From: Avena insularis
Lineage: Eukaryota > Streptophyta > Magnoliopsida > Poales > Poaceae
DNA length: 64,000 nucleotides
Assembly: GCA_023614405.1 (NCBI GenBank)
Contig: CM042694.1
Location: 354,596,010 to 354,660,009 of the forward strand
Reading direction: 5' to 3'
This document shows, one piece after another, positions 1 to 11,333 of the stretch (the first letter of the stretch is position 1; every line of letters starts with the position of its first letter). The position numbers and the translations under genes were made by a program. The notes beneath the pieces are model-generated. The model was given only the letters and a program-made list of their open reading frames with translations. It was not told where the DNA came from and made no database searches.

Positions 1-240
1 ATCAATTTTTTTCCTACAGTCGCAACTACAAAGATCGAATCTAGGCAATACTTGTAATGATTTTAGAAGAACTCACCCTCGAAGACCATAAGAAGGATAA
101 CATTCCCAGAAACAAATGTGGCTGGTGTATAATGTACATGACCATCCTCAAGGACGCGATGACTATAAGTGCCACAAAGGACAGTGCCTCTGTAATCGGT
201 CACACATACGGTGTGCTGACGACTTCCATCCCTCGCTCCA
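1..240 (-). mobile_element. Copia LTR fragment, 3' end, inverted
   Basis: The reverse complement of this stretch aligns with the last 230 bp or so of the Copia LTR at 42185-42420 and with 54700-54950. Shared landmarks include the 'GTCGTCGRCACAC' and 'CATCGCGTCCTTGAGGA' blocks. It is therefore the 3' part of an Angela-like Copia LTR on the minus strand. At about 240 it passes directly into LTR sequence of the same family on the plus strand, so two LTR pieces meet in opposite orientation. The real LTR end would lie just before the window starts. The ORFs in it are not genes. Confidence 0.8.
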
Positions 241-811
241 GCTTAGCAGCAGAATCACTAAGAATGTTATATCACGAGAACGAGAAAAGAATACTTGTAG
301 GTAATGAGATTGAACTAGGTGTAGATGATACCAAATGATCGGATCTCGGACAAGTAAAATATCGCGAGACAAAAAGAATTGGTTACTACTAAAAAGGTTC
401 ACGCGATCACTAGTTCATCATTTGAATTAGTGGGAGTCATTATGGATCTCCAGGTCCCGCTAATGATTATTGATCGGAGAGAGTCTCGATGATGTCCACA
501 TAATTCACGAGCCCATAGGGAGACACACTTAAGGGTAGTCGACGCATTTGAGTGGATAGGGAACACCAGAGAAAATAGTGGACAATGCAGGAATTGTTCT
601 GATAAATCTGCCTAGATAGTTTTGGTGTATTGGAATATTACTATGGATTAAATTGTTAATGTGTTCATTAAATGAAGTGTTCATTAAATGAAGTACTCAT
701 TAAATGAAGTGTTCATTATATTGAGTGACATTAAATCAAGTGAATTAAAAGTGGTTTTAATGGAATGACTCTTGATTTTTGAGTGAAAATTAAATGGAAG
801 AAAGTGGCTCT
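241..811 (+). mobile_element. Copia LTR (host of the nest), left part
   Basis: This stretch matches the middle of the Copia LTR at about 53860-54380, for example the blocks around GATCGGATCTCGGACAAG and GGGAGTCATTATGGATCTCC. It is cut at 811 by the Tat-type element. Positions 807-811 (GCTCT) are duplicated at 41872-41876, and the LTR resumes at 41877. The LTR's own 5' end is missing because the sequence changes to an inverted LTR piece near 240. At 661-720 a short unit, TTCATTAAATGAAGTG, is repeated about four times. Confidence 0.8.
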
Positions 812-1672
812 TTTCGAGGCCCTGGTGACCAGGGTACCACGTCCCGATGGCTGGTAGCCCCTAGCTCCTCGAAGTACCAAGCCCACGAGGGATTACGCTG
901 CCCCTTGAGGCGGAGCGGTCCTAGAGAGGGCTTCCCTCGAGGGAAATGACTCCCCAGGTGAAAGCGCTCGCCGAACCTCCCGAGGGTGCTTCAGAATGTC
1001 CCTCGTGCCCTTTTGTAAGGCTGCTAAACGGTTAGCACACGGTCCGGGACATGACAAAGGGAGTGGCCACTATGTTCTCACCATCTGCCTCAGAAAAGGA
1101 AGATCCGGTCTGCCCATCTTTCCATTGAAGCAGGAAGATCGACGATCCCAGCGTAGTGGGTGCGCCAGTTGCCGTTTGGGTGACAAGGAGATAGCGGGAA
1201 GGTGCGGATGAAGACAAAATGGAAAAGGGAGGCTGCTTTATCAACCGGTGGAGGCGCGTCCAGGCCGGAGGACTTGGTCCATCAAAAGTAGTCTCATAGA
1301 CCAGCGCCCAGGAGGGGGGCACTGTGGTGACCCTCCTCGTCCGTGGACCAGGGGAGAGGCTCGACACCGCCCTATATAAGGAGTCCTTCTCCTACCTTGC
1401 ACTGGATGGATCCCGGAGATCTAAAACCCTAGACTTTCATCTACCAATGTAACCTCGCGAGGCAAGCGAGCAATACAACCAAGGTGGAGTAGGGGATTTA
1501 CCTCCTCACGAGGGTCCTGAACCTGGGTAAAAAAACACGGTGTCAACTCTGTGATGTGCATCCGCTCTACCGCCATAGTCGTTGCCAAACTCCTTCGGAA
1601 TTGCGTGTTGAGCCCCCTCATGAACCAAGGGATAGTTGGACCCTATTTCCTTCGTGGGACAAATCTTTGACA
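812..1672 (+). repeat. 5' LTR of Tat-type element
   Basis: This LTR pairs with 41009-41871 over its whole length (861 versus 863 bp). The 3' copy begins TGTTGGGGCCC and ends GACA. Here the first bases have decayed to TTTCGAGGCCC. A TATATAAG box lies at 1373-1380, followed by the likely transcription start region. Confidence 0.9.
1373..1380 (+). promoter_or_regulatory. TATA box in Tat 5' LTR
   Basis: TATATAAG follows a GC-rich stretch about 300 bp before the LTR end. The same box is at 41572-41579 in the 3' LTR. It is the expected core promoter of the element. Activity cannot be judged from sequence. Confidence 0.5.
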
Positions 1673-1695
1673 TTTGGCGCGCCAGGTAGGGGGCT
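1673..1695 (+). other. Primer-binding site region of Tat-type element
   Basis: Immediately after the 5' LTR end lies TTTGGCGCGCCAGGTAGGGG. This kind of sequence, TGGCGCGCCAGGTAGGG, is what I remember at this position in grass Tat-lineage elements. I did not assign the primer tRNA with certainty. Confidence 0.6.
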
Positions 1696-1989
1696 GAGAT
1701 GCATTTTCAAGATCTTCGACGACCTCAGGAACATGTCGGCCGACAACGAGACACGCGCCAGTGGGCCCTCCGTCGTGTGACAAGCAAAGCCTAGACGGAG
1801 CTGGCCCCGTAGCACACTGTCTCCAAGCAAGTCTCGTGGATGGAGGACGAGGGGGGTCCTCCTACCACCTGTCGCAGGATCCCTCCCTCCTCGTGCAGCA
1901 TCACGTCGCTCTCCCGCACCGCATCTACTCAGGTCCACCCCGAGACGCTCACCCCGGAGGCCGCCAAGCGCATGGTGTGCAAGCTCCTA

Positions 1990-2960
1990 GACCACCCGCC
2001 AGCTGAGCAGGGCCAGGAGAAGTGGCACGAACGGATCGCCGAGCTCCTCAACACCGCCACCCTCTCCCCGGAGGGCCCGGGAGCTTAGGACGCAGGCGAA
2101 GAGCCAGGGGCTGGGGCTCACCCCCTCCCCGCCGGCATGGGCGTATGGCCAAGCTGGGTGATGCCTCTCGACCGCTCGCGAACAGCTGCAAGATCATCTT
2201 GCCTCCGGTTGTTGCAGTGTCACCGCGCGAGTATGAGGACCGCCTCACCGAAGAAATCGCCATCGTGAGGCAGCAGAATCGCGCGGCCCTCAACAATAGC
2301 AGGGGGTCCAGGCCAACGGCTGCCTCGCCTTCACCAAGAACCTCTGCCACGTGATCTAGCCTCACAAGTTCTACCCGGAGACGCCTGCGCGCTACGACGG
2401 CACCACAAACCCGTGCGAATTTCTCCAGCTTTATACCATAGGCATTGAAGCGGCGGGAGGATACGACCGTGTCATGGTGAACTATTTTCCCTTGTGTCTG
2501 AAGGAGGCGACCAGTACCTGGCTGATGAACCTTCCTGAGGAGTCAATCGACTTATGGGCGGAGCTTAGCTCCCTCTTCATATCCAACTTCAAGGGGACCT
2601 ACGAGCGTCCGCTCACCTACTACGACCTTCGCCAAATACGTCAACAGCCTCGGGAGACCCTCTTCAAGTTCCTATAGAGGTTCAGTCGAGTCCGCAACAA
2701 GATCCCCAAGATCTCAGACTCCAATGTCATCACTGCTTTCTACGAGGGCGTGAAGGACGTCAATATGAGGGGAAATATTGGGATTAGGGGCAAGAGCCTC
2801 ACCACAGCCACTGAGCTCTTCGTCATGGCCGAGAAGTGCGCCAAGGCCAAGGCAGGGCCGATGTTCGGCCTCGCGAAGCGAAAACCACTCCCAAGGCCTC
2901 CGGTTCATCCAAGTGTAAAGACAAGGAGCCGAAGCGCAAGACCGCCACCGTCCTAGCGGC
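1990..2960 (+). pseudogene. gag remnant of Tat-type element
   Basis: Gag forms the particle that packages retroelement RNA. The open frame at 2474-2674 carries a retrotransposon gag domain: a CLKEATSTWLMNLP block, then W, F and F spaced as in the family, then LRQIRQQPRETLFKFL. A TAG stop at 2675-2677 interrupts the frame, which then continues in the same frame (RFSRVRNKIP, ELFVMAEKCAKAKAG) to about 2960. The TAG replaces a position where glutamine (CAG) is usual. Upstream pieces lie in other frames, so frameshifts are present too. The stretch is not translatable as one protein. Confidence 0.75.
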
Positions 2961-3284
2961 AGAGCCAGATAGGAAGAGCCCTCACGAGGAGCTAGCAAGC
3001 GGGAGTGGGACGACAGCTCGTACTGCCACTTCCACTAGAAGCCAGGCCACCCCACCGACGACTACTACAAGGTCAAGAAACTCCGTGACCTGCGCAACAA
3101 CCAGAGAAAGGAAAGGCTGAGAGGTGAGTGAGGCGGCCAAGGCAGGGGCAACCAGGGAGGAAACCCCTAGAACAACAAATCCGGCGGGCGTGATGACCCT
3201 CCGGTGGGCCACCAAGCCAACGCCGCGCAACAGCATCTGCACCCATAGGAGCAAGGACCCGCCGATGATCCTGGGGGCTACCAG

Positions 3285-3986
3285 GTGCCACAAGGTGTTA
3301 TATCCTACATCCTTGGTGGCTCCCAAGTCCCGACGTCCAACCGGCACTTCAAGCTACTCACTCATGAGGTTGCAGCTGCCAGACCGAGAATCCCCTCGCC
3401 AAAGCTCAAGTGGTCCCAGTGCGCCATCACCTTCGACGCCAGCGACCACCCCATCTCCACCAGGCCTGTGGGCACACTCCCCCTGATCTGCACCCCCACC
3501 ATCAACAACATCGCGGTTGCAAAGAGACCCATTGACAGAGGCGTTGGCCTGATCGTGATCTCCATCGAGACTTTCGCCCAGCTGCAAGTGCCTTATGATA
3601 GGCTGATGCCGACCATGCCGTTCTTTAGGGTGACTAGCGGATCCACCATACCCATCGGGCATGTGTGCCTCTCCATCACATCCGTAATGCGTGACAACTA
3701 CCACACCAAACTCGTCGACTTCGATGTGGCACACATCAACCTTCCGTACAATGTCATCCTCGGTTACCCTGCGTTGGCCAAGTTCATGGCCGCCACTCAG
3801 CATGCCTACAACATGCTCAAAATGCCTAGGGACAACAGTGGGTTCATCACGGTCTGTTGTGACGAGGTGGAAGCCTTACGCTCCCTAGAGCACGCTTATA
3901 AGACCGCTGCCGCCACCTATCCCGAGGATGTGGACGCCTTGGACTACATCATAGGCTCCACCAGGAGGAAGCAGATGATGGCCTAG
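3285..3986 (+). pseudogene. Protease-region ORF of Tat-type element, active site altered
   Basis: This 233-residue open frame matches the segment between gag and reverse transcriptase in Tat elements: a KWSQCAITFDASDHP block (residues 43-57), the retropepsin active-site region near residues 82-90, and a YNVILGYPALAKFMA block about 80 residues further on. The active site reads D84-R-G instead of D-G-G or D-S-G; GAC AGA GGC at 3534-3542 suggests a G-to-A change. Retropepsins cut the polyprotein and need the Asp-Thr/Ser/Gly-Gly triad, so this copy is probably inactive. No gag or pol frame is joined to it. Confidence 0.7.
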
Positions 3987-4553
3987 GAGAACGCCATGGC
4001 AAAGAGGGCAACAGTTGCTCTGTTCCCGCCTCACGAGGGCCCGGGCCTAACCGGTGCCTACGACCTCAAGAGGGGATCGGGAGCTTTCCCTCTCGTCCTC
4101 ACGAGGGATGAGGTACCTCCTGAGGACGGCGAAAACGCGAGGGCTCCGGACTTCCCCATGGACTATACCCAACGCGCGCACGGCTCCTGTTGCCCTGGTG
4201 GTGGTAGCTAAGCGGCTAGATGAGCCGGCAGGCCGGGCTGCTAGAAGGTGGATAGACCTCTCCGAATGGCGCACCTGACTCTGCGACTTTTTGAAGGTGA
4301 ACCCCAAAAAACCCTCACCCCTTGCAGTTTTGTCTCTCGTTAGACCCCGTGCGATCCGCGGTAGCGTTTGTAATAAGCCTATACTACTGGCGCTTCCTTG
4401 GATTTGTGCTACGCGCATGTTTGGCAATTTGGTTTTTTCTTCGAAAAAGCATTTTCTACGAAAAAATGCACCACCAGATTTCCCTCACACGCTCCGCGCG
4501 AGCGGGGGCTAGGGGCGGTACCCTTCACCGAGCCAGCTCCTTGTCGGCATCAG

Positions 4554-5470
4554 GACCTAAAGTGTCGAGCTCTGAACTCACGGGATAGTCTCGGCCATGA
4601 GTTACCTCATCGCACGGTTCCTGGTGCCTAAGATCCTCGTGCGGCGCGTGTATGAGCCTCTAACGGTGGGTGCTCTTTCCCTACGGCCCTCTCCTGGTAA
4701 GGTCTACGGGGCACCTCATCAAGACCTAAAGTGTCGAGCTCTAAACTCTACGGCCCATCCCTCGGCTGTGAGTTACCTCACCCATGGTTCCTAACCTCGT
4801 TTTTATCCTCGCAATGGATCATGAGGCCCTATTTCTCAGCAGCCCGAGCTCGTCAGGACCTAAAGTGTCGAGCTCTGAACTCCATGACCCGTCCCTCGGC
4901 CGTGAGTTACCTTACCCACGGTTCCTAACCTCGTTTTTATCCTCGCGACGGCTCATGAGGCACTGTTCCTCCACAGCCCGATCTCGTCAAGACCTAAAGT
5001 GTCGAGCTCTGAACTCCATGGCCCGTCCCTCAGCCGTGAGTTACCTCACCCATGGTTCCTGGCCTCGTTTTTATCCTCGTGATGGCTCATGAGGCCTTGT
5101 TCCTCCGTAGCCCGAGCTCATCAGGACCTAAAGTGTCGAGCTCTGAACTCCACGGCCCGTCTCTCGTCCACGAGTTACCTCACCCACGGTTCCTGGCCTT
5201 GTTTTTATCCTCGTGATGGCCCATGAGGCCTCATTCCTTTGCATCCCGAGCTCGTCAGGACCTAAAGTGTCGAACTCTGAACTCCACGGCCCATTCCTTA
5301 GCCGTGAGTTACCTCACCCACGGTTCCTGACCTCGTCTCTATCCTCGCAATGGCTCATGAGGCCCTAACCCTCTGCCGCCTGAGCTTGTTAGATTTAAAG
5401 TGTCGAGCTCTAAACTCCACGGCTCATTCCTCGGCCGTGAATCACCTCACACCCGGTCCCTGACATTTGC
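4554..5470 (+). repeat. 134-bp tandem repeat array, about seven units
   Basis: The marker GACCTAAAGTGTCGAGCTC starts at 4554, 4723, 4857, 4991, 5125, 5259 and (degenerate) 5392. The spacing is 134 bp four times, then 133, while the first interval is 169 because of divergent extra sequence. Each unit also contains GTGAGTTACCTCACCC and CTCGTTTTTATCCTCG. The array lies where pol should begin. ORFs through it give a repeated peptide and are not genes. Internal tandem repeats are common in Tat and Ogre elements. Confidence 0.95.
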
Positions 5471-6164
5471 AAAAAACTCACGCGAAACCCACAAAACCCT
5501 CGGCACGGGGGTTGGAATAAAGAACACCTAGTCCTATGGTTTTCTTCTCGAGAGGCTTACAGGGTGACCCTCGAGACACCCTCTTCAACGGTCAAACTTC
5601 GTAGGGCCAGTGAGCTATAAACTTATAGCCCTAGATGGGGGTTAGTTTCCTCACCTATGGCTCATCCCACGGGAGGCGCCCGGGAAAGGCACGTGAGCCT
5701 CGTGAGGCTATGCCCCCTCTCAAGAAGACGGGCTAAATAGATTGGCACGAGACCCCCCTCGAGGGTGGGCATTGGAGTTTCTCCTCGAGAGAATCCCCAA
5801 AATCCGTTGCAATCAGCAAGATACGATGAGCCGCCTAGGCGCCCAGAGGCCCCATAGCCTGAGCTATTACCCACGAGCATGGGGGGTAACCCTCTTGAGG
5901 TGCTAAGAGCCTCATTGACCTAATCGGGTACGACCCGCTCTGTGGCGGTCCAGCCCAGTGGCTGAGGAGAGCCCCGCTGGCAGCGCCCCCAAGCGTCGTC
6001 TCTAGAGATCACCTCCCCAAGCGCTATGCCCTCAACCTCGCCTCGCGAGGGCTCCGCCCCCAGATTCTTAGCCCTTCGACGGACGCACTCGGTGATCCTA
6101 GAAGGCGGTCCCTGCAAGAAGAAAGCATGAGCCACCCTCGCAGGCCTCAGCAAGAGGTCGCTAC
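5471..6164 (+). other. Non-coding internal region of Tat-type element
   Basis: GC-rich sequence with many CTCGAG/CCTCGAGAG-like words and no convincing coding frame. It ends at the Copia insertion, where GCTAC (6160-6164) is the target duplicate. The element continues at 39818. Confidence 0.6.
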
Positions 6165-7237
6165 TGTTGGAAATATGCCCTAGAAACAAATAGTAGTAAG
6201 GACTATTATCATATTTCATATAGTTTATGATTAAGTTTTATATCATGATATAATTGTATTGAGTGTAAACATCAATACACGTGTGATATACAAACAACCA
6301 GGGGTTCCCAATGAAACTCTAGTCACTTGTTCATTGGTCAACAGATGATCATGTTTCCTGATCATGTGGCATTTATGCTAGTTGGAAATGAGGTCATCTC
6401 ATTCTGAGAATGAGATGATGAACCAATACCCAACCTAAACATCGTGACCCGATCATGTCACGAAGTTCAAGTTATGATGATTAGAAATGGATCCTCGTAG
6501 ACTATTCCTTAGACCGTGAGGCTATATCAATCACTGTCTCCCAAGAGTGCTTAGATAGCATCAAACGCCATCTGGTAAAACAGTGGTTATAAAAGTGTGT
6601 TCAGGTATTCGGAGGAAACCGTAGAGGAAATATATGTCAAGAGTGGGATTTGTCTGTCCATGTGACGAGAAGATACTCAAGGGCCCACTCGGAGAGGTTA
6701 TATCCAATAGCTGCGTAGTGTGTGATTTGATCACAGGGATATCACTTGTCGGAACGAGTCAAGTAGCATTGTTCAGTAACGAGATTGAACACGACATGGT
6801 GATGTCATTGATCAGATCTCAGGCAATGCAAGTATCGAGTGACAAAGGGAATAAGACACGACTGTCCCGGTTCAAACGACAAAAGATCTTCGTGGAACGC
6901 ACAGGGGTCACATGGTCATCCAGGTCCCTCTGTCGATCATTGATGCGGGAGTGTCCCGACCATGTCTAGAGTGTTCCCGAACCGTGGGATATCACGCTTA
7001 AGGGCTTGATGATGCTTAGAAAGTGTTTATAGGATCGGTAGAATCACCGAAGAAAAGAAGAGAGAAAACCGGAAGGGTTTCGGTAAGTTCGGAGGATGTC
7101 CGGAGTGGAGGTGGAAGGTGTTCCATAGCCACGGAGGTTGAATAATATGTGAATGAATGTTAAATAATGATTTAATCATTTATTCATAATTATTTAATAA
7201 AGAGAAAAATCAATTAAATGGTCAAAGGCTTAATGGG
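6165..7237 (+). repeat. 5' LTR of Angela-like element, first part
   Basis: This is colinear with 30107-31180. It is interrupted after 7237 by the LARD-like element, with ATGGG (7233-7237) duplicated at 16161-16165. The uninterrupted sequence is seen in the sister LTR at 31160-31200, which acts as an empty-site control. Confidence 0.92.
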
Positions 7238-10200
7238 TGTGGTGCCCCGCAAAAACCACTACTAGAAAATCGCGTTGTTTCTGTGCATTGCATCATCATG
7301 ACCGCATGCTCATGTCATCATGCCACTTTGCATTTGAGCATCGTCATCATCATGCATTTGTTTGTCTAAAACTATTTTCGAAAAACATATTTTTGTTTTC
7401 TAAATACCCCGCCTTATTTCAAAATTCAAAACCCGGGTCTCCGGATTATTTTGTTTCGTCTACCAATGGATTTCAAAAGCCCCGTTTAAAATAATAAAAT
7501 ATTTATTTTATTTTTAGGGGCAGCCGTACCGGGCCGATCCGACCCAGTCGGCCACCCCCAGTACTAAAACCAGCCTAAATCCTAAACCCTTTTCTACCCA
7601 ACCTATCCTACCCAGCCCTCCCCTCCACCTCACTCCCACCACTCACAGCTTGCCACCTCACCCCTCCACCTCCCCTCAACAATCCCTTGTCGCCACATCA
7701 GCCCCTGCCGCCACCTGGGCGCGCCCCACGCCCGTTCCCCGCCCCTGCTGGCCCCACCACCTGCCCCCTGGCCGCTCCTAGCCCCACCCCTAGACCCACC
7801 TGGGCACGCGTCCCGCGGCCACCTCCTCGCCCGACCCCACCACTCCCCACCTCGCGACCCCCCCGCGCCCTCCTCCTTCCCTCTGGCTCGTTTCTCTGCA
7901 ACCACCTCCGCGTGGCATCGCTGTGGCCTCCCCGCCTCTCGCCTGCTGTCTCCACCAAGCATTGCCTCCCCGTCCATGAGCCTCGCCGCCTAACCTCCTC
8001 AAGCTCAGCCGCCCCTCGATCTCCGCCACCAATCTCCGTGCTGCCGCCGGCCCGCCATACCCCTCCCCGCTGCATGGATCTCCGCCGCCGCCGGCGTCGT
8101 CCTCGACCTCGCTCCCCACCGGCCCGTGCCTCTCTCGGCCTCCCTCCTCCCTCTCCCTGCTCGCGCGACCCTGCTCGGTCCTCTGCAACCGCCGCCTGCC
8201 AGAGCCTCCCCCAGAGATCGCCTGCGCCGGGCCGCTGGGATCCTCTGCCTGGACCTCGCCTCTCCTCTTCCATGCCCGGGACTGCGTCTCGCCGGCCGCC
8301 CTCATCGCCCTTCGTCCTCGTGCGTGGCCGCGACCTCTCCGCCTCCCCTCTCGCTGCCGCCAACCGCCTCTCTAGGGTCTCATTCGCTTCGCCATGTGGT
8401 CGTGACCGTGTCCATCAAGTTTTTGTTTGTTGGCTTCGTGGGACACCAAGTCAGCGGCCCCGACAAGGCCTTCCAAGCCGTCCCATTCCGGTGTCCTCAC
8501 CGACTTCTAGATCAGCCATGTGGCTCCCCTCTTTTGTTTGTCTTGCCACAAGTTAGCCGAATGCATGAGGCCATGAACCCTTCAAATATTTGTGACAACA
8601 AGCTCGACACCGACAACCGAGTGGAACCCCGAGTACTTCGTCATGGAAACTAGGGGCGATGACGCCGAATCGACAAGATCTACCTCACGGAGCGGTGAAC
8701 CCCCGGACCCGGAGCATCCCTGGACACCAAGATCTACCGGCGACCCGACCAAGACCCGAAGACCGATCCCGGAGTTAGAAGACCGACCCTGCCGAAAACT
8801 GAACCCTGGCGCGCCAAGTTCTTCACCCCGAACGCCAAGTCCGACCCGATCTGTGGACCCGACAAGACCTTCGCAACGACAAGATCGACACCGACCAGGA
8901 CGAATCCGATGCGCCCCGACGCCGCACCAAGTTCTTCTTCACGGAACGCCAAGATCTACTCTGTTATCCGAGAACGAACCCGCCGAGACTGAACCCCAGA
9001 TCCGGACCCTGAGACCTGACCCCGAACCCCTCGGAGCCCAAGTTCGCCGAACCCTAATGTGATTTCCCTATCCGAGACCCCCGTTATTTTTATAATATGA
9101 CATTATCGTCTGTCGCATATTAAATTGTTCATACTCGCATGCATATTTGTGTGGTTTGGGGGCATTATGCCGATTCACCTCATAATTGAATATGGAGACC
9201 ATATGCGGACATTTCCAGTCTCATATTGGTTCCATTTAAATTTGTGTAGCGAACCGGTGATATAATTTTGCCTTGTTAAGACCACATTTAAATTGCGGGG
9301 TATCTAGAACAACTATAACCATATACTTAATTGTCGGGACCCCGTTTCCGCTTAATGTGGCCTAGTTGCATCGCACCTTTGCCATGTCATACATCATACA
9401 TGCATCATGCCCGATCTTTTGCCGTAGTATTAAATAGTGCCTCCGGTGTTTCTTCTAGTGCTTTGCTTCTTCACGGATTAGGCCGATGAGTTGATGCGAG
9501 TATCGACCCGATCTTCGGATGAACCTTCGGCAATGTTTTCAGGCGAGCATCTCCCCCTTTCTACCTATCTTACTTTTATAGTATTTATTCCCTCCTGTTG
9601 ATCTATTGCTATCTGTGTTGCGATGCTCTAGTTTTCGTGCCCGTGATATTCCTTGCAGCCTTATATTGCCATGGACACATCCTATTACCTGTTGTTTGGT
9701 AGATAGTTGGACTTGCGCGTCGTAGTCGCTTGCTCAAGTGCTGTTGTGTGTCGCCAAGTACCACAGTTGTTGGAGTATGGTCGCATGTTTAATGTTGGAG
9801 TTGATCAAGACTTTATTTACCGTTTAATAACTAAAATTGAAGTAGGTAATGCAGAGGCACCGGTGGGTGATAGACAATATTTGGTTTCCGACCGCTCACT
9901 GGTGTCCCGTAGGACCCCGAGTTCTTGACACATGTTCCGAGATCGAGCGCGCTAACCACATGTGGGATGTGTGGGCACCCCATCGATTAGTACCTGATTT
10001 CAAAGTATTGTACTGGGGGCCACAACTAGTTTGAGGTTTTATTTACTATTCTGTACTTATGCCATGCTTTTCTGCTTTATTTAAATTGTGCGATGTACTT
10101 TGTACTGTTTAGGATCGGGACACGTTTGTGTATCGACAAGCCCAGCCATCTTTTCGGGTTCCCGATACGTTTGACCGTCCACCCAAACCTTGAGTCCGTC

Positions 10201-11333
10201 GAGACCGGCCGACTTCGTTATGGTAGACTTAGTGGGGTGGCCCCATGTACTTGCTTTTGGGTCTGGAAACGTCATGACTTAGGCCCCGCCGACATACCGA
10301 TGGGTGTATGTTAACCGATCCGCAAAAGGGTCAAGTGCGTGTGGATACTTTGGTGCACCTCAGGTTAAATCTTTTCGAAAAGCCGTGTCCGCGGTTATGG
10401 ACGACTTGGAGCACAGTTCTCGATCATAGACAACTATAACTAAAGTTTACTGTTATAATTTGACTTGTATCCGATATGACTAGTAATCAGCTTCACTACA
10501 ACGGAATGGCTAAATAAAAGTACCAACCACTGCTGGGTTTTGGGATATCTCATGCTAATCGTATCTGACTAGTAAGTGTTGCCACTACAACGGAATGGTT
10601 AACTAAAACTGCCCACTGCTTATTATATCAGGATGACTCATGCTATCTATATTGGACTAGTAATTGCCGCAACTATAACGGAATGAATAAAACTGCCAAT
10701 TGTGTGAGTTCCTCGGTTGACTTCCTTGTTTGGTCTCGAGGGGGAAATACCAGGATGGGTATGTTTGGTGGTAGTATCAGGTTGGTTCCGAATAGGTCTT
10801 TCTGACCCCCTCTGATAGCCGCCATTTGCATCGAGTCTCTATAGGTTGTTTAGTGCATGCGCTACCGCCGCTTCGATTATACCTATGTAGGCGAGGACCG
10901 CCAATTCTAGTCTCGCTGTCGGCCTCGATCTTGACCGCTCTCTTTTTCCTTTGCCCTTTGTCGGCACCCCTTTTGTTTAAGCAGGTTTTGAGATCGACGT
11001 CGTTAGCGTGGTTACCCTTCCGCTTGGCTCGGGCAGGGTTATGGACGCCATTGGTTATTCTGCAGGCTCTTAGCTCAATTTGCATCTTGTCCGTGCACTG
11101 GACGACGTGTCGTTTCAAGGTGATTTGGATCTTTGTCTTTGTATATCTGTATTCTTGACTCATGGAGTCGTTTTGTATATATCTGCTCTGTGGGTTCCAT
11201 CGTGGACTATTGTGTAATGATATTACGCTTTCCACCCGCACGCAAGTGCCTGGTGGGCACCTTTGAATCGTTTCTATGCGGGTTTGGCGGGAATCGCTAA
11301 AACTTGCATAGGGCCGATTCTGAGGGTGTTACA
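7238..11333 (+). repeat. 5' LTR of LARD-like element
   Basis: 4096 bp, nearly identical to 12129-16160 over most of its length. The exception is a C-rich block at about 7690-8390. It contains a triplicated unit of 88-89 bp (GACTAGTAA at 10478, 10567, 10655, each followed by an ACAACGGAATG-like block). Proline/arginine-rich ORFs at 7687-8653 are compositional artefacts of the C-rich block. Confidence 0.9.
10478..10745 (+). repeat. 88-89 bp repeat unit, three copies, in LARD 5' LTR
   Basis: Starts at 10478, 10567 and 10655. Each copy has GACTAGTAA, then a CACTACAACGGAATGG-like block, then TAAAACTGCC or similar. The same triplet is at 15312-15540 in the other LTR, so the triplication predates the last transposition. 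Confidence 0.8.

Noticed and set aside
4322..5092. Overlapping ORFs with a repeated LKCRALNS-type peptide
   Set aside because: They are translations of the 134-bp DNA tandem repeat, and the frame changes from unit to unit.
4554..5470. CRISPR-like array
   Set aside because: Repeats are 134 bp and contiguous without unique spacers, in a plant retrotransposon.
6634..6969. ORF of 111 codons, with a homologue of 132 codons at 30575-30973
   Set aside because: Both are in the LTRs of the Angela-like element at the same place, with no known domain and a frame that is not conserved at the end.
7687..8653. Long proline/arginine-rich ORFs (up to 289 codons) on both strands
   Set aside because: They lie in the C-rich part of a LARD LTR, occur in several frames at once, and the equivalent ORF in the other LTR (12541-13398) differs by frameshifts. 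Composition alone explains them.
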